From contig NW_026970891.1 in NCBI RefSeq assembly GCF_963678635.1, positions 1 to 64,000 of the forward strand: a DNA stretch of 64,000 nucleotides. The letters run 5' to 3'. This DNA is from Symsagittifera roscoffensis (taxonomy: Eukaryota > Xenacoelomorpha > Acoela > Convolutidae). Positions within the stretch are counted from its first letter, which is position 1, and every line of letters starts with the position of its first letter. Position numbers and translations under genes: made by a program. Positions 45,240 through 58,370 of the stretch are shown here, in pieces. Under the pieces are notes generated by a model. That model ran no database searches. It was not told the DNA's origin and saw nothing but the letters and a program-made list of their open reading frames with translations.

Positions 45240-46990
45240 TGCAACAAATTTATACAAAAAACAGGACAACAGCCATTTTAGTTTAAACTCAAAGAGCTGT
45301 GGAGCAGCTGAGATCTCAAAGTTTGTTAAGAGGTGTCTCATACGAATCAAGGAGTAGGAAGCCATTAAGGACTTGACATCGAAGTAAAACGATTTAGAAC
45401 TGATGGAAGCTCTGCAAGCATGGTTCGCTAGAGACTACTCTGCGATAGCGTGGGCTAACCGTAAAGATGCCTTTTCTTTTGTGAAAATTGCAGTGGATTG
45501 TATCACCACTCGCGTGTTGAAAGAATTCTAAAAGTTATTCGACGAGAATGAATTAATCGTAAACGGATATTGTTGAGAGCCTTGTTGAAGCTGTGTCATC
45601 TAGCTGTGTCATTGTTGGAGCTGTGTCATGAAGCTGTGTTATGAGAGTAGCATAACAGGAAGCAAAGTCACACGCGGAGCTGTCTGAAGGGAAAAGTCCG
45701 ATTGATTGGATAGAAAAAACACTTTCCTGGCAGTGTGGAGGTGTTCCCTGGATCGTTACAGACGGAACAGAAAATTGAAGGCTGGCAAGAAGCTTTGGAA
45801 AATGAGATGAGTCTGAAAGATAGTGAGAGACTTCATAAACCTACTGGCTCGAAGTATTTGGTGGGATTAAGCTCCGCACACCGTACTACAACAGCAATTA
45901 TCAATTGGAAGACCTATTGGGTGAGAACATTATTAAGTTAAGCGAATGTAATGCACATTAGTTCCAGAAAAAGCAGCCAAGTGGAGTTTTGCCTACGGAG
46001 TTCCCCAAGACAGATGAAAAAGACAGGATACATCAATAAATGACAGAGGTAGAGCCGTTGCTAGAAGCTTCAGGATACTGGACTTGGAGAAAAGTTCAGA
46101 TGACACAATGGAGAGTATTCCTGCCACTGACTTGCGCAGATTTCATGGTACCCCAAATGAGGAAGCGTAATATTGGTATGGGACGTGGAGGAATTGTTCT
46201 GCATGGGGTTGCCCGCCCAGCCCAACCCGTTTCGATTTTATTAGTCAGTGCCATGGTGGCTTTGAGATAGTTGGAAGCCATTGCTTGAACGAGTGAAAAA
46301 GAAATGGCTATACCTACGCCTAAGCAGCTAATCAACGTGAAGTTCAACGACACTTTAGACTTGTTTAAAGCTACCTGAAAGATTCTGAAGATACCGAAAG
46401 CAATTAAAAGGAAGTGAAGGCAGAGATTGATGCTTTGGTTACGTGCTGTGATGACGTCATGGATATATGAGTGGGCGACGCGTCATATGTCGAGAAACAC
46501 CGAAGCTTATCAGTCTTTCCACTTGAAACTGGACCGGGTGCCTATAAGAGAGCTTTTATGACTCATGGAATAGCAGTCACTGTGGCTGTGAAGCTTGTAG
46601 CTGGAATGTAATGCACGACATATAACGAGAAGAAAGAGTTCTTAGGAGCAGATCTGCAGATAATGTTTAGCCTGTGCTCACATAATTTTTTCCGCCGGAA
46701 TTGGAAACAAAAAGTGAACAAGGATACCCTGCCCTACTGTAAGCGAACTGTTGGAGCAAATGCGATGAGGCACTGTCCGCAACTCTTTTGATATGATGCA
46801 GAAGGTGCTCAAAGTCTTTGAGATTGGTGATTAAGAAGAAAAAGCAAGGAAACAGATGTGGTAGCGATGAAAAGTGAATTGTCCTTGTGTGAAAACTTGA
46901 CAAAGCCAACTGAGCTTCATCATTAAAATCCTTACGTTTTGATCACAACCTGGTCAGAACAGATGTTGTAACTGTTGTAATTTGTTATTT
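45240..46990 (+). pseudogene. Decayed protein-coding region in duplication copy 1
   Basis: Several consecutive plus-strand stretches read like protein although stops and frame changes intervene: FVKRCLIRIKE, LELMEALQAWFARDYSAIAW, then WQEALENEMSLKDSERLHKP, then DDTMESIPATDLRRFHGTPN, and VGDASYVEKHRSLSVFPLET with AYKRAFMTHGIAVTVAVKLV. The GC content is higher than the surroundings, which fits former coding sequence, and an AATAAA lies near 47007. I do not recognise the protein; a transposon gag or a host gene are both possible. A short repeat of AGCTGTGTCAT lies near 45590-45640. The same lesions are present in copy 2. Confidence 0.5.
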
Positions 46991-47808
46991 GAAATTGTTG
47001 AATTACAATAAAATTTTTAGTTTGTTACTATTAATTTATGCAGAACTTTAAGTGTTTAATTTAACCTATTTAAAGTTGACTGAAAGTTTTTATCCTGCAA
47101 AAGAAACTTCTTCATTTTGTGACAACCTGGTAAGGCTTAGGTACGCTCGCTCGCTCGAGAAAGGTGGGTACCTTGTTAATTTTCCTAGCCACAGAGTTTA
47201 TTTGTTTTAAAACTTAGGGCTACAGCACGTGCAGACGATCATACTTTGTGAGTAACTCTAAGTTTATTTTAACGGATGCGTGGGCCTTCCACTCGCCAAA
47301 TTTTTTTAAACAAGCAAACGCGAAAAAAACTTCATGATGGAATGACCTAAGTAGTCAGAAAAGAATTTCTATCTAGGACACTCCTCATGAGGCATGTTTC
47401 TCAAAAATATAGAAGGCAGTGAGATGCATTATGATGCCTTTTGTGATACGCGCTGAGATGAGGTGACGCAGAATAATTTTGTCTTCTGATGCGGTTTGTA
47501 AGTCTATTATAGATCAATGGATCACCACATGAAGATAAACCGAGTTATGCGCTCAATGGGGACATTAAGGGGACTGTCCGGAGTATGTGCCATTCCCCAA
47601 GACTGGCACGGTCGAATGTTCCGACGCACGCCAAAAACGACGTCAAAGGCGGTATGACCAAAATTATAATGAAAAAGAGACTCAGAATGTTCCAGAGTTT
47701 TATTTTTCCAAGTTTTGGATTTGGACTGGAACATTTCTGAGAAAAAGCCTATCGACCCTGGAAAAAAAAAGAACAGCCGTATAACAACCCAAAATAAAGT
47801 CGGAATTT

Positions 47809-47834
47809 AGAGAGAGAGAGAGAGAGAGAGAGAT
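47809..47834 (+). repeat. GA microsatellite, copy 1
   Basis: A run of GA dinucleotides in the large duplication, followed by TATAGAAGAGAAAAG. Copy 2 has the same tract at 54777-54803 with a slightly different length. Confidence 0.9.
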
Positions 47835-48541
47835 ATAGAAGAGAAAAGAAGCCTCTTATCGTGGCATCAAGACACGATAACTTGCCGCAAGAAGATCGTG
47901 TAACCGTAAGGTCCACTGGGACTTCGGGACGGATCCGAACTCTCTCGTGTCAAAAAATTGGAGAAAAAAGGATTTTATATCCGGGAGAGTGCCAAAATAG
48001 AGGCGCGGTGCCGAGAGACTTTAAAAAAACATTAACGATATAGTTTAGCTGATGTGATTCCCTGAATACATTTATTTTTTTCCCGAGTTTAAATTATTTT
48101 TTCTGAGTATGAGCAGCGAGAGTCGAGGAAAGAGTCAATCCATCTCCTACGGATTTAGTATACAACTGTTAGTAAAAACATGTTTAATTGTGGTTTTCTA
48201 GCCGTGCTTTTAATAGTAATTACGTTTTATGGGGGATCCGAGACCCAGCCATGTGGTTATTTTTGCATGCAAACGAAAAATGATCAAAAATCGTTCGGCT
48301 GATTGCCTGAAATGGTAACATAGTACTTAGCCCTTAACAGACCAGAAAATCAACTGGCGGTTGAAAACGAGTAGGATCGATACATCGTCGATAGGGACCT
48401 TTTTATGCTCCGTCACAGTGTAACCTGTGGTCGAATGTTTTAATTGGAAAAGACATTGTTTTAAAAATTCCAAAAAATAAGTTTTGAATGCATACGTGTC
48501 CTTTGAATGCATACGACTTTTTTTCGAAGTCACAAGTCTTG

Positions 48542-50366
48542 TTTTTACCCAGTCTCTTTCAGTGTTTCATCTTATTGTTCAAAATAACAACCCTACATTC
48601 TCTGTCAAGAACTCACCGGTCAGTCTCTGCGATACGATCTAGTCAGTCTATGGATGCTCCATATGTGGCTCAACATATGAGTCAATTCATCTTTATCCAA
48701 CAACAAGCAAAGAGGATGAGGGTTATCTGATCAAAGACTCCAGTCAGCGAAACAGAAAATGACTCAACAGCGGTGAAGCCAAGTACAAAATCTTGAGAAA
48801 TCAGCTTCTCGACAGCTCTTTGTATTGTAAATAGTTTGGTTGTTCTCTTGTTCTGTGTATTTTTACTTTTGAAAAAGAACATTTTTTGGCAAACATGATA
48901 AAAATGCTCTATGTTTTTTTTTGCACACGCGATAGAAAATTCCTGACACTTTTTGTTCTTGACAATTTTTTTAAAATATAATAAGAAAAAATTTGAGAAA
49001 GAATGATTGCCTTCGTATTTTAGAAAAAATAGCCTAATCAATTTTTCTGGACTGTTAAATGTTAGATTTTATGAAGGCCTTTGTTTCATGGTTCATCAAG
49101 AAAAATGATCATCAAGAAAAATCGTTGTTTTCCAGATGGTCTAAGCAAAATTTCAGCAGCTTTTCCAAAAGATGAATTATGCGTTTTTCGAACTTCTATC
49201 AGAAAAAAAAAATTCCGCATAATTTTTTCTGAAAATCCGCAAGAAACTTTCATCTTAGAGAAAAATAACCTATGAGTTTTGGTAAACTTGTTGAAAACTT
49301 CAGATTTTTTTTCTTCTTCCAAAAAGATCTAGAAAAAGTCTTGCGTTCTTGTTAAAAATTTCTATACAAGTTTTAATCATGCAAAGAATTTCGAACAAAA
49401 TTTTCCTGAAAAATTCATCAAAACTTTTACACCTACTTATAAAACTGAAATCAATTTTTGCTTATTTTTTACCCAGTCTCTTTCAGTGTTTCATCTTATT
49501 GTTCAAAATAACAACCCTACATTCTCTGTCAAGAACTCACCGGTCAGTCTCTGCGATACGATCTAGACTGGGTTGCTTGTTGAAATATCCAACAACAAGC
49601 AAAGAGGATGAGGGTTATCTGATCAAAGACTCCAGTCAGCGAAACAGAAAATGACTCAACAGCGGTGAAGCCAAGTACAAAATCTTGAGAAATCAGCTTC
49701 TCGACAGCTCTTTGTATTGTAAATAGTTTGGTTGTTCTCTTGTTCTGTGTATTTTTACTTTTGAAAAAGAACATTTTTTGGCAAACATGATAAAAATGCT
49801 CTATGTTTTTTTTTTGCACACGCGATAGAAAATTCCTGACACTTTTTGTTCTTGACAATTTTTTTAAAATATAATAAGAAAAAATTTGAGAAAGAATGAT
49901 TGCCTTCGTATTTTAGAAAAAATAGCCTAATCAATTTTTCTGGACTGTTAAATGTTAGATTTTATGAAGGCCTTTGTTTCATGGTTCATCAAGAAAAATG
50001 ATCATCAAGAAAAATCGTTGTTTTCCAGATGGTCTGAGCAAAATTTCAGCAGCTTTTCCAAAAGATGAATTTTTTTTTTTTCCAACTTCTATCAGAAAAA
50101 AAAAATTCCGCATAATTTTTTCTGAAAATCCGCAAGAAACTTTCATCTTAGAGAAAAATAACCTATGAGTTTTGGTAAACTTGTTGAAAACTTTAGATTT
50201 TTTTTCTTCTTCCAAAAAGATCTAGAAAAAGTCTTGCGTTCTTGTTAAAATTTTCTATACAAGTTTTAATCATGCAAAGAATTTCGAACAAAATTTTCCT
50301 GAAAAATTCATCAAAACTTTTACACCTACTTATAAAACTGAAATCAATTTTTGCTTATTTTTTTTT
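48542..50366 (+). repeat. Nested tandem duplication of about 0.9 kb inside copy 1
   Basis: The block beginning TTTTTACCCAGTCTCTTTC at 48542 recurs at 49466-49471 onward; the first unit runs to 49470 and the second to about 50366. The first unit carries a segment (GTCAGTCTATGGATGCTCC and following) that the second lacks. Large-scale copy 2 has a single unit (from about 55511), with the longer form, so the nested repeat arose in copy 1 after the large duplication, or was lost from copy 2. Confidence 0.9.
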
Positions 50367-52209
50367 AAATGTTAGAGCAATTTTTTTACCCTTCAAAAAT
50401 TCGGAGAGTTTTTTGGCACACAAGTAAAAAAAATTACAAAAATCTATTCGTTAAAAAGACGTTTTAGTTGAAATAAAATAACGGTTGACAAGATTTTCAA
50501 TCACAAAAAACTATTTGTTTGTAGAATAACTGACATGTCAACTGTTTATAGAACCATAATCATCAAAGAAACGATCATCAGCTCAACAACTCAGGCTCAT
50601 ACTTTGAGTTTCATTTTTTTTTCGATTCACTCGCAAAAAACTAATCCGAGAATGTGAGCCGAGGCAAGCTTTTGGGTAGAGCTGAGATGATATTTTCCGC
50701 ATCAAGCGTTTCTATGCATCACTCTGAAGTTTTGCTGGTTTTCTGCTTTTTAAACTGTGCCCGAATGCTAGGTTCAACTAGTTCTTTTTTGATATTTTTT
50801 AATTTACAATGAATCGCTGAATTACTAATTTCAATATCTACCGAATGTTCGTAGTCCAATCATCACTTACACATCGTTAAGTGAAAACAATATTGCTTCA
50901 TTTGCAATGCACAATGAGTTATCGATTTCTCCTATTCTCGATCTTTCTCCAAACTGTATTGTTTTCAAGCCCATTCTACTGATAGGTTAGATCTGAGTCT
51001 CAGAAAGTTTTTCAAGGGAGAATAGTTTTCCCAAATTTTTTGAAATTGGTAAAAATTAAAGAAAAAATTTGAAAAACAATACAATGAAAAGCAAAACTAT
51101 CTTGAACCTTTGAACCTTTTTGATCAACTTAAATGCAAAAATTGGATTTGTTAACAATCAAACTAAGAACGACGAAGTTTATAAATTTTGATCACTAACA
51201 GTGTGAGAAGGATTTCTTATAGTTTTCTTTAAATTGCGAAATGTTTTAATGGAATTTTTCTTAAAAGAATAATTTAATTAATTTCTAACATGTGAGAAAA
51301 AAATCTACGAAAATTTGCAACTCGCATAAATTGTTTTAATTTTTTAACAAGTTTGCAAAAATGTTTATGATTTTTTCTCGAAAATTATATTCAAAATCCA
51401 TTTTAATGGTTTCAGTGGAAATGCGAAAAAAACGCAATTTTGTTGTCAGAAACTACCTAAATAGTTGTTGAGAATTATTCGATTTTGCTGGTTTGAGTGT
51501 TATTTACTATCTTAAAGTGTTGTTCTTCTGATGTTTTAGATTAACGTATATGCAAGAAATGTATTTCCTAACAATCAAACTCAGAACAAAAAAAAAATAA
51601 GTTTTAAATATTATTAGGGTAAGATTGACTACTTAAGAAAGATTTGAAGAAATTGTAACTCAAATGCGAAGTTTCCTTCATTTTTTTAAACATGTGTGTA
51701 AAAATTTTGATGAAAACTTTTGTGTCAGCAAAAAAATATCTTTTGGGTAAAAAAATGCAAAAACCTAATATCTTAATTCTTATACTTGTGCAAAAAACGC
51801 ATTGAAACAAAAATTCCAAATTTATTATTACGAAAATTAACACGCACGTAACGCTTTAAAACGAAAATGCTAAAGTCAGAATTACAAAAAAAAAATACGA
51901 AACGCTTTAAAACGAAATTCTAAAATTATCAATAGAAAAATTCTAAAATTATTTCGAAATCTTGTTAAATTATCATTAAAAGTTTTCATTATTGATGACT
52001 TTGAATGCTATTCTGGATCTTAATACCTGCAGAAATTGTTATTAATTTTTTACAAGATGCTAAAATTGATTTAATTTTTTCAATCATCCTTGCTAAAAAA
52101 ACAAAGTAAAAAAATTTGCCAAGTGCAAATATTGTTACTTTTAACAATTTTTTCTTTGACGTCTTACCTTATCTTTCTGTTCCTATCTCCTAAATTTGAA
52201 AATGCTGGA

Positions 52210-53960
52210 TGCAACAAATTTATACAAAAAACAGGACAACAGCCAATTTAGTTTAAACTCAAAGAGCTGTGGAGCAGCTGAGATCTCAAAGTTTGTTAAG
52301 AGGTGTCTCATACGAATCAAGGAGTAGGAAGCCATTAAGGACTTGACATCGAAGTAAAACGATTTAGAACTGATGGAAGCTCTGCAAGCATGGTTCGCTA
52401 GAGACTACTCTGCGATAGCGTGGGCTAACCGTAAAGATGCCTTTTCTTTTGTGAAAATTGCAGTGGATCGTATCACCACTCGCGTGTTGAAAGAATTCTA
52501 AAAGTTTTTCGACGAGAATGAATTAATCGTAAACGGATATTGTTGAGAGCCTTGTTGAAGCTGTGTCATCTAGCTGTGTCATTGTTGGAGCTGTGTCATG
52601 AAGCTGTGTTATGAGAGTAGCATAACAGGAAGCGAAGTCACACGCGGAGCTGTCTGAAGGGAAAAGTCCGATTGATTGGATAGAAAAAACACTTTCCTGG
52701 CAGTGTGGAGGTGTTCCCTGGATCGTTACAGACGGAACAGAAAATTGAAGGCTGGCAAGAAGCTTTGGAAAATGAGATGAGTCTGAAAGATAGTGAGAGA
52801 CTTCATAAACCTACTGGCTCGAAGTATTTGGTGGGATTAAGCTCCGCACACCGTACTACAACAGCAAATATCAATTGGAAGACCTATTGGGTGAGAACAT
52901 TATTAAGTTAAGCGAATGTAATGCACATTAGTTCCAGAAAAAGCAGCCAAGTGGAGTTTTGCCTACGGAGTTCCCCAAGACAGATGAAAAAGACTGGATA
53001 CATCAATAAATGACAGAGGTAGAGCAGTTGCTAGAAGCTTCAGGATACTGGACTTGGAGAAAAGTTCAGATGACACAATGGAGAGTATTCCTGCCACTGA
53101 CTTGCGCAGATTTCATGGTACCCCAAATGAGGAAGCGTAATATTGGTATGGGACGTGGAGGAATTGTTCTGCATGGGGTTGCCCGCCCAGCCCAACCCGT
53201 TTCGATTTTATTAGTCAGTGCCATGGTGGCTTTGAGATAGTTGGAAGCCATTGCTTGAACGAGTGAAAAAGAAATGGCTATACCTACGCCTAAGCAGCTA
53301 ATCAACGTGAAGTTCAACGACACTTTAGACTTGTTTAAAGCTACCTGAAAGATTTTGAAGATACCGAAAGCAATTAAAAGGAAGTGAAGGCAGAGATTGA
53401 TGCTTTGGTTACGTGCTGTGATGACGTCATGGATATATGAGCGGGCGACGCGTCATATGTCGAGAAACACCGAAGCTTATCAGTCTTTCCACTTGAAACT
53501 GGACCGGGTCCTATAAGAGAGCTTTTATGACTCATGGAATAGCAGTCACTGTGGCTGTGAAGCTTGTAGCTGGAATGTAATGCACGACATATAACGAGAA
53601 GAAAGAGTTCTTAGGAGCTGATCTGCAGATAATGTTAAGCATGTGCTCACATAAATTTTTCCGCCGGAATTGGAAACAAAAAGTTAACAAGGATACCCTG
53701 CCCTACTGTAAGCGAACTGTTGGAGCAAATGTGATGAGGCACTGTCCGCAACTCTTTTGATATGATGCAGAAGGTGCTCAAAGTCTTTGAGATTGGTGAT
53801 TAAGAAGAAAAAGCAAGGAAACAGATGTGGTAGCGATGAAAAGTGAATTGTCCTTGTGTGAAAACTTGACAAAGCCAACTGAGATTCATCATTAAAATCC
53901 TTACGTTTTGATCACAACCTGGTCAGAACAGATGTTGTAACTGTTGTAATTTGTTATTTG
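52210..53960 (+). pseudogene. Decayed protein-coding region in duplication copy 2
   Basis: Near-identical counterpart of 45240-46990, with the same stops and frame changes plus a few private substitutions (for example the loss of one base in the GPGAYKRAF region near 53510). Shared lesions show that the gene was already dead before the duplication. Confidence 0.5.
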
Positions 53961-54776
53961 AAATTGTTGAATTACAATAAAATTTTTAGTTTGTTACTAT
54001 TAATTTTTGCAGAACTTTAAGTGTTTAATTTAACCTATTTAAAGTTGACTGAAAGTTTTTATCCTGCAAAAGAAACTTCTTCATTTTGTGACAACCTGGT
54101 AAGGCTTAGGTACGCTCGCTAGCTCGAGAAAGGTGGGTACCTTGTTAATTTTCCTAGCCACAGAGTTTATTTGTTTTAAAACTTAGGGCTACAGCACGTG
54201 CAGACGATCATACTTTGTGAGTAACTCTAAGTTTATTTTAACGGATGCGTGGGCCTTCCACTCGCCAAATTTTTTTAAACAAGCAAACGCGAAAAAAACT
54301 TCATGATGGAATGACCTAAGTAGTCAGAAAAGAATTTCTATCTAGGACACTCGTCATGAGGCATGTTTCTTAAAAATATAGAAGGCAGTGAGATGCAGTA
54401 TGATGCCTTTTGTGACACGCGCTGAGATGAGGTGACGCAAAATAATTTTGTCTTCTGATGCGGTTCGTAAGTCTATTATAGATCAATGGATCACCACATG
54501 AAGAAAAACCGAGTTATGCGCTCAATGGGGACATTAAGGGGACTGTCCGGAGTATGTGCCATTCCCCAAGACTGGCACGGTCGATCGTTCCGACGCACGC
54601 CGAAAACGACGTCAAAGGCGGTATGACCAAAATTATAATGAAAAAGAGACTCAGAATGTTCCAGAGTTTTATTTTTCCAAGTTTTGGATTTGGACTGGAA
54701 CCTTTCTGAGAAAAAGCCTATCGACCCTGGAAAAAAAAAGAACAGCCGTATAACAACCCAAAATAAAGTCGGAATT

Positions 54777-54803
54777 TAGAGAGAGAGAGAGAGAGAGAGA
54801 GAT
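54777..54803 (+). repeat. GA microsatellite, copy 2
   Basis: Counterpart of 47809-47834, lacking the TATA interruption present in copy 1. Both lie at the same position in the duplicated unit. Confidence 0.9.
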
Positions 54804-57285
54804 AGAAGAGAAAAGAAGCCTCTTATCGTGGCATCAAGATACGATAGCTTGCCGCAAGAAGATCGTGTAACCGTAAGGTCCACTGGGACTTCGGGACGGA
54901 TCCGAACTCTCTCGTGCCAAAAAATTGGAGAAAAAAGGATTTTATATCCGGGAGAGTGCCAAAATAGAGGCGCGGTGCCGAGAGACTTTAAAAAAACATT
55001 AACGATATAGTTTAGCTGATGTGATTCCCTGAATACATTCATTTTTTTCCCGAGTTTAAATTATTTTCTCTGAGTATGAGCAGCGAGAGTCGAGGAAAGA
55101 GTCAATCCATCTCCTACGGATTTAGTATACAACTGTTAGTAAAAACATGTTTAATTGTGGTTTTCTAGCCGTGCTTTTAATAGTAATTACGTTTTATGGG
55201 GGATCCGAGACCCAGCCATGTGGTTATTTTTGCATGCAAACGAAAAATGATCAAAAGTCGTTCGGCTGATTGCCTGAAATGGTAACATAGTACTTAGCCC
55301 TTAACAGACCAGAAAATCAACTGGCGGTTGAAAACGAGTAGGATCGATACATCGTCGATAGGGACCTTTTTATGCTCCGTCACAGTGTAACCTGTGGTCG
55401 AATGTTACAATTGGAAAAGACATTGTTTTAAAAATTCCAAAAAATAAGTATTGAATGCATACGTGTCCTTTGAATGCATACGACTTTTTTTCGAAGTCAC
55501 ATGTCTTGTTTTTACCCAGTCTCTTTCAGTGTTTCATCTTATTGTTCAAAATAACAACCCTACATTCTCTGTCAAGTACTCACCGGTCAGTCTCTGCGAT
55601 ACGATCTAGTCAGTCTATGGATGCTCCATATGTGGCTCAACATATGAGTCAATTCATCTTTATCCAACAACAAGCAAAGAGGATGAGGGTTATCTGATCA
55701 AAGACTCCAGTCAGCGAAACAGAAAATGACTCAACAGCGATGAAGCCAAGTACAAAATCTTGAGAAATCAGCTTCTCGACAGCTCTTTGTATTGTAAATA
55801 GTTTGGTTGTTCTCTTGTTCTGTGTATTTTTTACTTTTGAAAAAGAACATTTTTTGGCAAACATGATAAAAATGCTTTATGTTTTTTTTGCACACGCGAT
55901 AGAAAATTCCTTACACTTTTTGTTCTTGACAATTTTTTTAAAACATAATAAGAAAAAATTTGAGAAAGAATGATTGCCTTCGTATTTTAGAAAAAATAGC
56001 CTAATCAATTTTTCTGGACTGTTAAATGTTAGATTTTATGAAGGCCTTTGTTTCATGGTTCATCAAGAAAAATGATCATCAAGAAAAATCGTTGTTTTCC
56101 AGATGGTCTAAGCAAAACTTCAGCAGCTTTTCCAAAAGATGAATTATGCGTTTTTCGAACTTCTATCAGAAAAAAAAAGTTTCCTGATAATTTTTTCTGA
56201 AAATCCGCATGAAACTTTCATCTTAGAGAAAAATAACCTATGAGTTTTGGTAAACTTGTTGAAAACTTCAGATTTTTTTTCTTTTGCAAAAAGATCTAGA
56301 AAAAGTCTTGCGTTCTTGTTAAAAATTTCTATACAAGTTTTAATCATGCAAAGAATTTCGAACAGAATTTTCCTGAAAAATTCATCAAAACTTTTACACC
56401 TACTTATAAAACTGAATTCAATTTTTGCTTATTTTTTTTTAAATGTTAGAGCAATTTTTGTACCCTTCAAAAATTCGGAGAGTTTTTTGGCACACAAGTA
56501 AAAAAAATTACAAAAATCTATTCGTTAAAAAGACGTTTTAGTTGAAATAAAATAACAGTTGACAAGATTTTCAATCACAAAAAACTATTTGTTTGTAGAA
56601 TAACTGACATGCTAACTGTTTATAGAACCATAATCATCAAAGAAACGATCATCAGCTCAACAACTCAGGCTCATACTTTGAGTTTCATTTTTTTTTCGAT
56701 TCACTCGCAAAAAGCTAATCCGAGAATGTGAGCCGAGGCAAGCTTTTGGGTAGAGCTGAGATGATATTTTCCGCATCAAGCGTTTCTATGCATCACCCTG
56801 AAGTTTTGCTGGTTTTCTGCTTTTTAAACTGTGCCCGAATGCTAGGTTCAACTAGTTCTTTTTTGATATTTTTTAATTTACAATGAATCGCTGAATTACT
56901 AATTTCAATATCTACCGAATGTTCGTAGTCCAATCATCACTTACACATCGTTAAGTGAAAACAATATTGCTTCATTTGCAATGCACAATGAGTTATCGAT
57001 TTCTCCTATTCTCGATCTTTCTCCAAACTTTATTGTTTTCAAGCCCATTCTACTGATAGGTTAGATCTGAGTCTCAGAAAGTTTTTCAAGGGAGAATAGT
57101 TTTCCCAAATTTTTTGAAATTGGTAAAAATTAAAGAAAAAATTTGAAAAACAATACAATGAAAAGCAAAACTATCTTGAACCTTGCTTTCAGCTCAAAAG
57201 AACAAAATATTGGACAAAACAGAAAAACTATGAATTAAGTTGCTGAAATCATTCGAATATTTTCTATACTAGAACACTATTTTGT

Positions 57286-57519
57286 CAAATTTTGGAGCAG
57301 GAACTTGCGAACTGGCATGCAGTTTATGACTTAGCAACAAACTACACGATAAGAGTGAGAATCACAATCAAGAAGTACTGTATGAATAATTCACCCTGCT
57401 TTCAGATTCCACACTTCACTGAAAATGAGAATGATGTCTTGAAGCAAGTAGCCTCTGCCAACTATACTTTGAACGAATTCAAACAACTCGTCCAAATCTT
57501 GGATGACTTTATGTTTTAA
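57286..57519 (+). pseudogene. ORF fragment of an unrecognised family (57.2 kb)
   Basis: A plus-strand open frame without ATG reads CQILEQELANWHAVYDLATN, then TIRVRITIKKYCMNNSPCF, then KQVASANYTLNEFKQLVQIL and DDFMF before TAA. It looks like genuine protein: amphipathic helix, strand, then a C-terminal helix. It resembles the fragment at 42045-42263. It could be an exon of a host gene or the upstream part of the adjacent Maverick relic. No family assigned. Confidence 0.4.
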
Positions 57520-57529
57520 GATAATTACA

Positions 57530-58370
57530 ATGTTCAAAAAATTGTTGAGTGATCAACAGGCTTCTTGCTATTATAATTTTCTAATTCAAAAATTTATTTC
57601 CTCGATTCATTGTTTAAAGTTTTTTGAGCAGAGCAATTTGAAAAGATACGTTGGTTTCCTTAGGTTGGAAACTTCAAAATGATTCGGGACCTATTTATCT
57701 GAATTTCAAGGAGAAACACAGAAATTTTCGCGGAGAGTCTCAAAGTTTCAAAAATTACCAAAATTGCAAGTTTTGGACACAGAACCTCAAATCTTTCCAC
57801 TTGAGTGATTTTTGCTTAGTAAAAAATGTACAAATTTCTTTGAGATATCATCCAGATAAAAACATGAGAGATATTTTAGATTGCCGAGTGCAAGAAATTT
57901 TTTGGAATACACGTAGAAAAAGGAAAGATGGAGTGGTTGGTTTTATCTGTCGAGTTTTCCGAAAAAAAGTTTCATTGAACACAAAAAACTAAAAGTCTCT
58001 TTTATTGATAAATCTTTTATTTGGACCCGTACATAAAATTGAAAGAGATGAACTAAAGTTGCTCATTTTGGTCGAAATGGATACGGAAACTCTCGTTTGT
58101 TTTTTTTTGCAAACCCAAAGTTGTTAGACTTTGAGCAATTCTACCTGATGCAGTGAATCTGTAAAGTATTTTTGTGCAGTGGATCTGTGATTCAAGAAGT
58201 ATATTTCGATTTGATTGAAAACTTTCTCTAAATCAGACTGAAATTTTTGCTTATTTATGTGATTGAATTAAAATTTTAATTATCCAAGAACTTCGATGAA
58301 AATTTACTAAAGTTGAAAGACACAGTAGGGGAATGAATACAAGGGAAAATATTTTTAAAAATTATATATA
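57530..58370. other. Unassigned stretch with possible decayed coding
   Basis: A frame of 113 codons (57651-57992) is charged and open, but no family was recognised and its neighbours in other frames are equally open. It may contain decayed 5' parts of the Maverick relic that follows. Confidence 0.35.

Larger units (their letters stand above)
44147..51110 (+). repeat. Large direct duplication, copy 1 (6.96 kb)
   Basis: The sequence from TTTTTGATCAACTTAAATGC at 44147 reappears at 51117, offset 6970 bp, with only scattered differences. Copy 1 ends at 51110 (CTATCTTGAACCTT). It contains the decayed coding region at 45.2-47.0 kb, a GA microsatellite, and an extra internal duplication of about 0.9 kb missing in copy 2. 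The junction at 51103-51118 shows TGAACCTT twice in tandem, a typical templated filler at a duplication breakpoint. Confidence 0.95.
51117..57184 (+). repeat. Large direct duplication, copy 2 (6.07 kb)
   Basis: Matches 44147-51110 except that it lacks the nested 0.9 kb repeat. It ends at 57184 (CTATCTTGAACCTT), after which the sequence continues with GCTTTCAGCTC. Divergence from copy 1 is low, well below that of the repeat array at 33 kb, so the duplication is fairly recent. Confidence 0.95.

Noticed and set aside
46040-46270. 76-codon ORF (and its copy at 53010) as an intact gene
   Set aside because: The better coding signal in this stretch is in another frame (DDTMESIPATDLRRFHGTPN), so this frame is probably a shadow within a pseudogene.
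47809-47834. GA tract as a GAGA-type promoter element
   Set aside because: A simple microsatellite whose length differs between the duplicate copies, with no gene start nearby.
51103-51118. TGAACCTT tandem as a target-site duplication of an inserted element
   Set aside because: It lies at the junction between the two large duplicate copies and has no partner at the other boundary (44147 or 57184), so a breakpoint filler fits better.
57825-57870. RYHPDKN motif suggesting a DnaJ J-domain
   Set aside because: Only this short motif matches. The surrounding helices of a J-domain are not convincing and the region is otherwise decayed.
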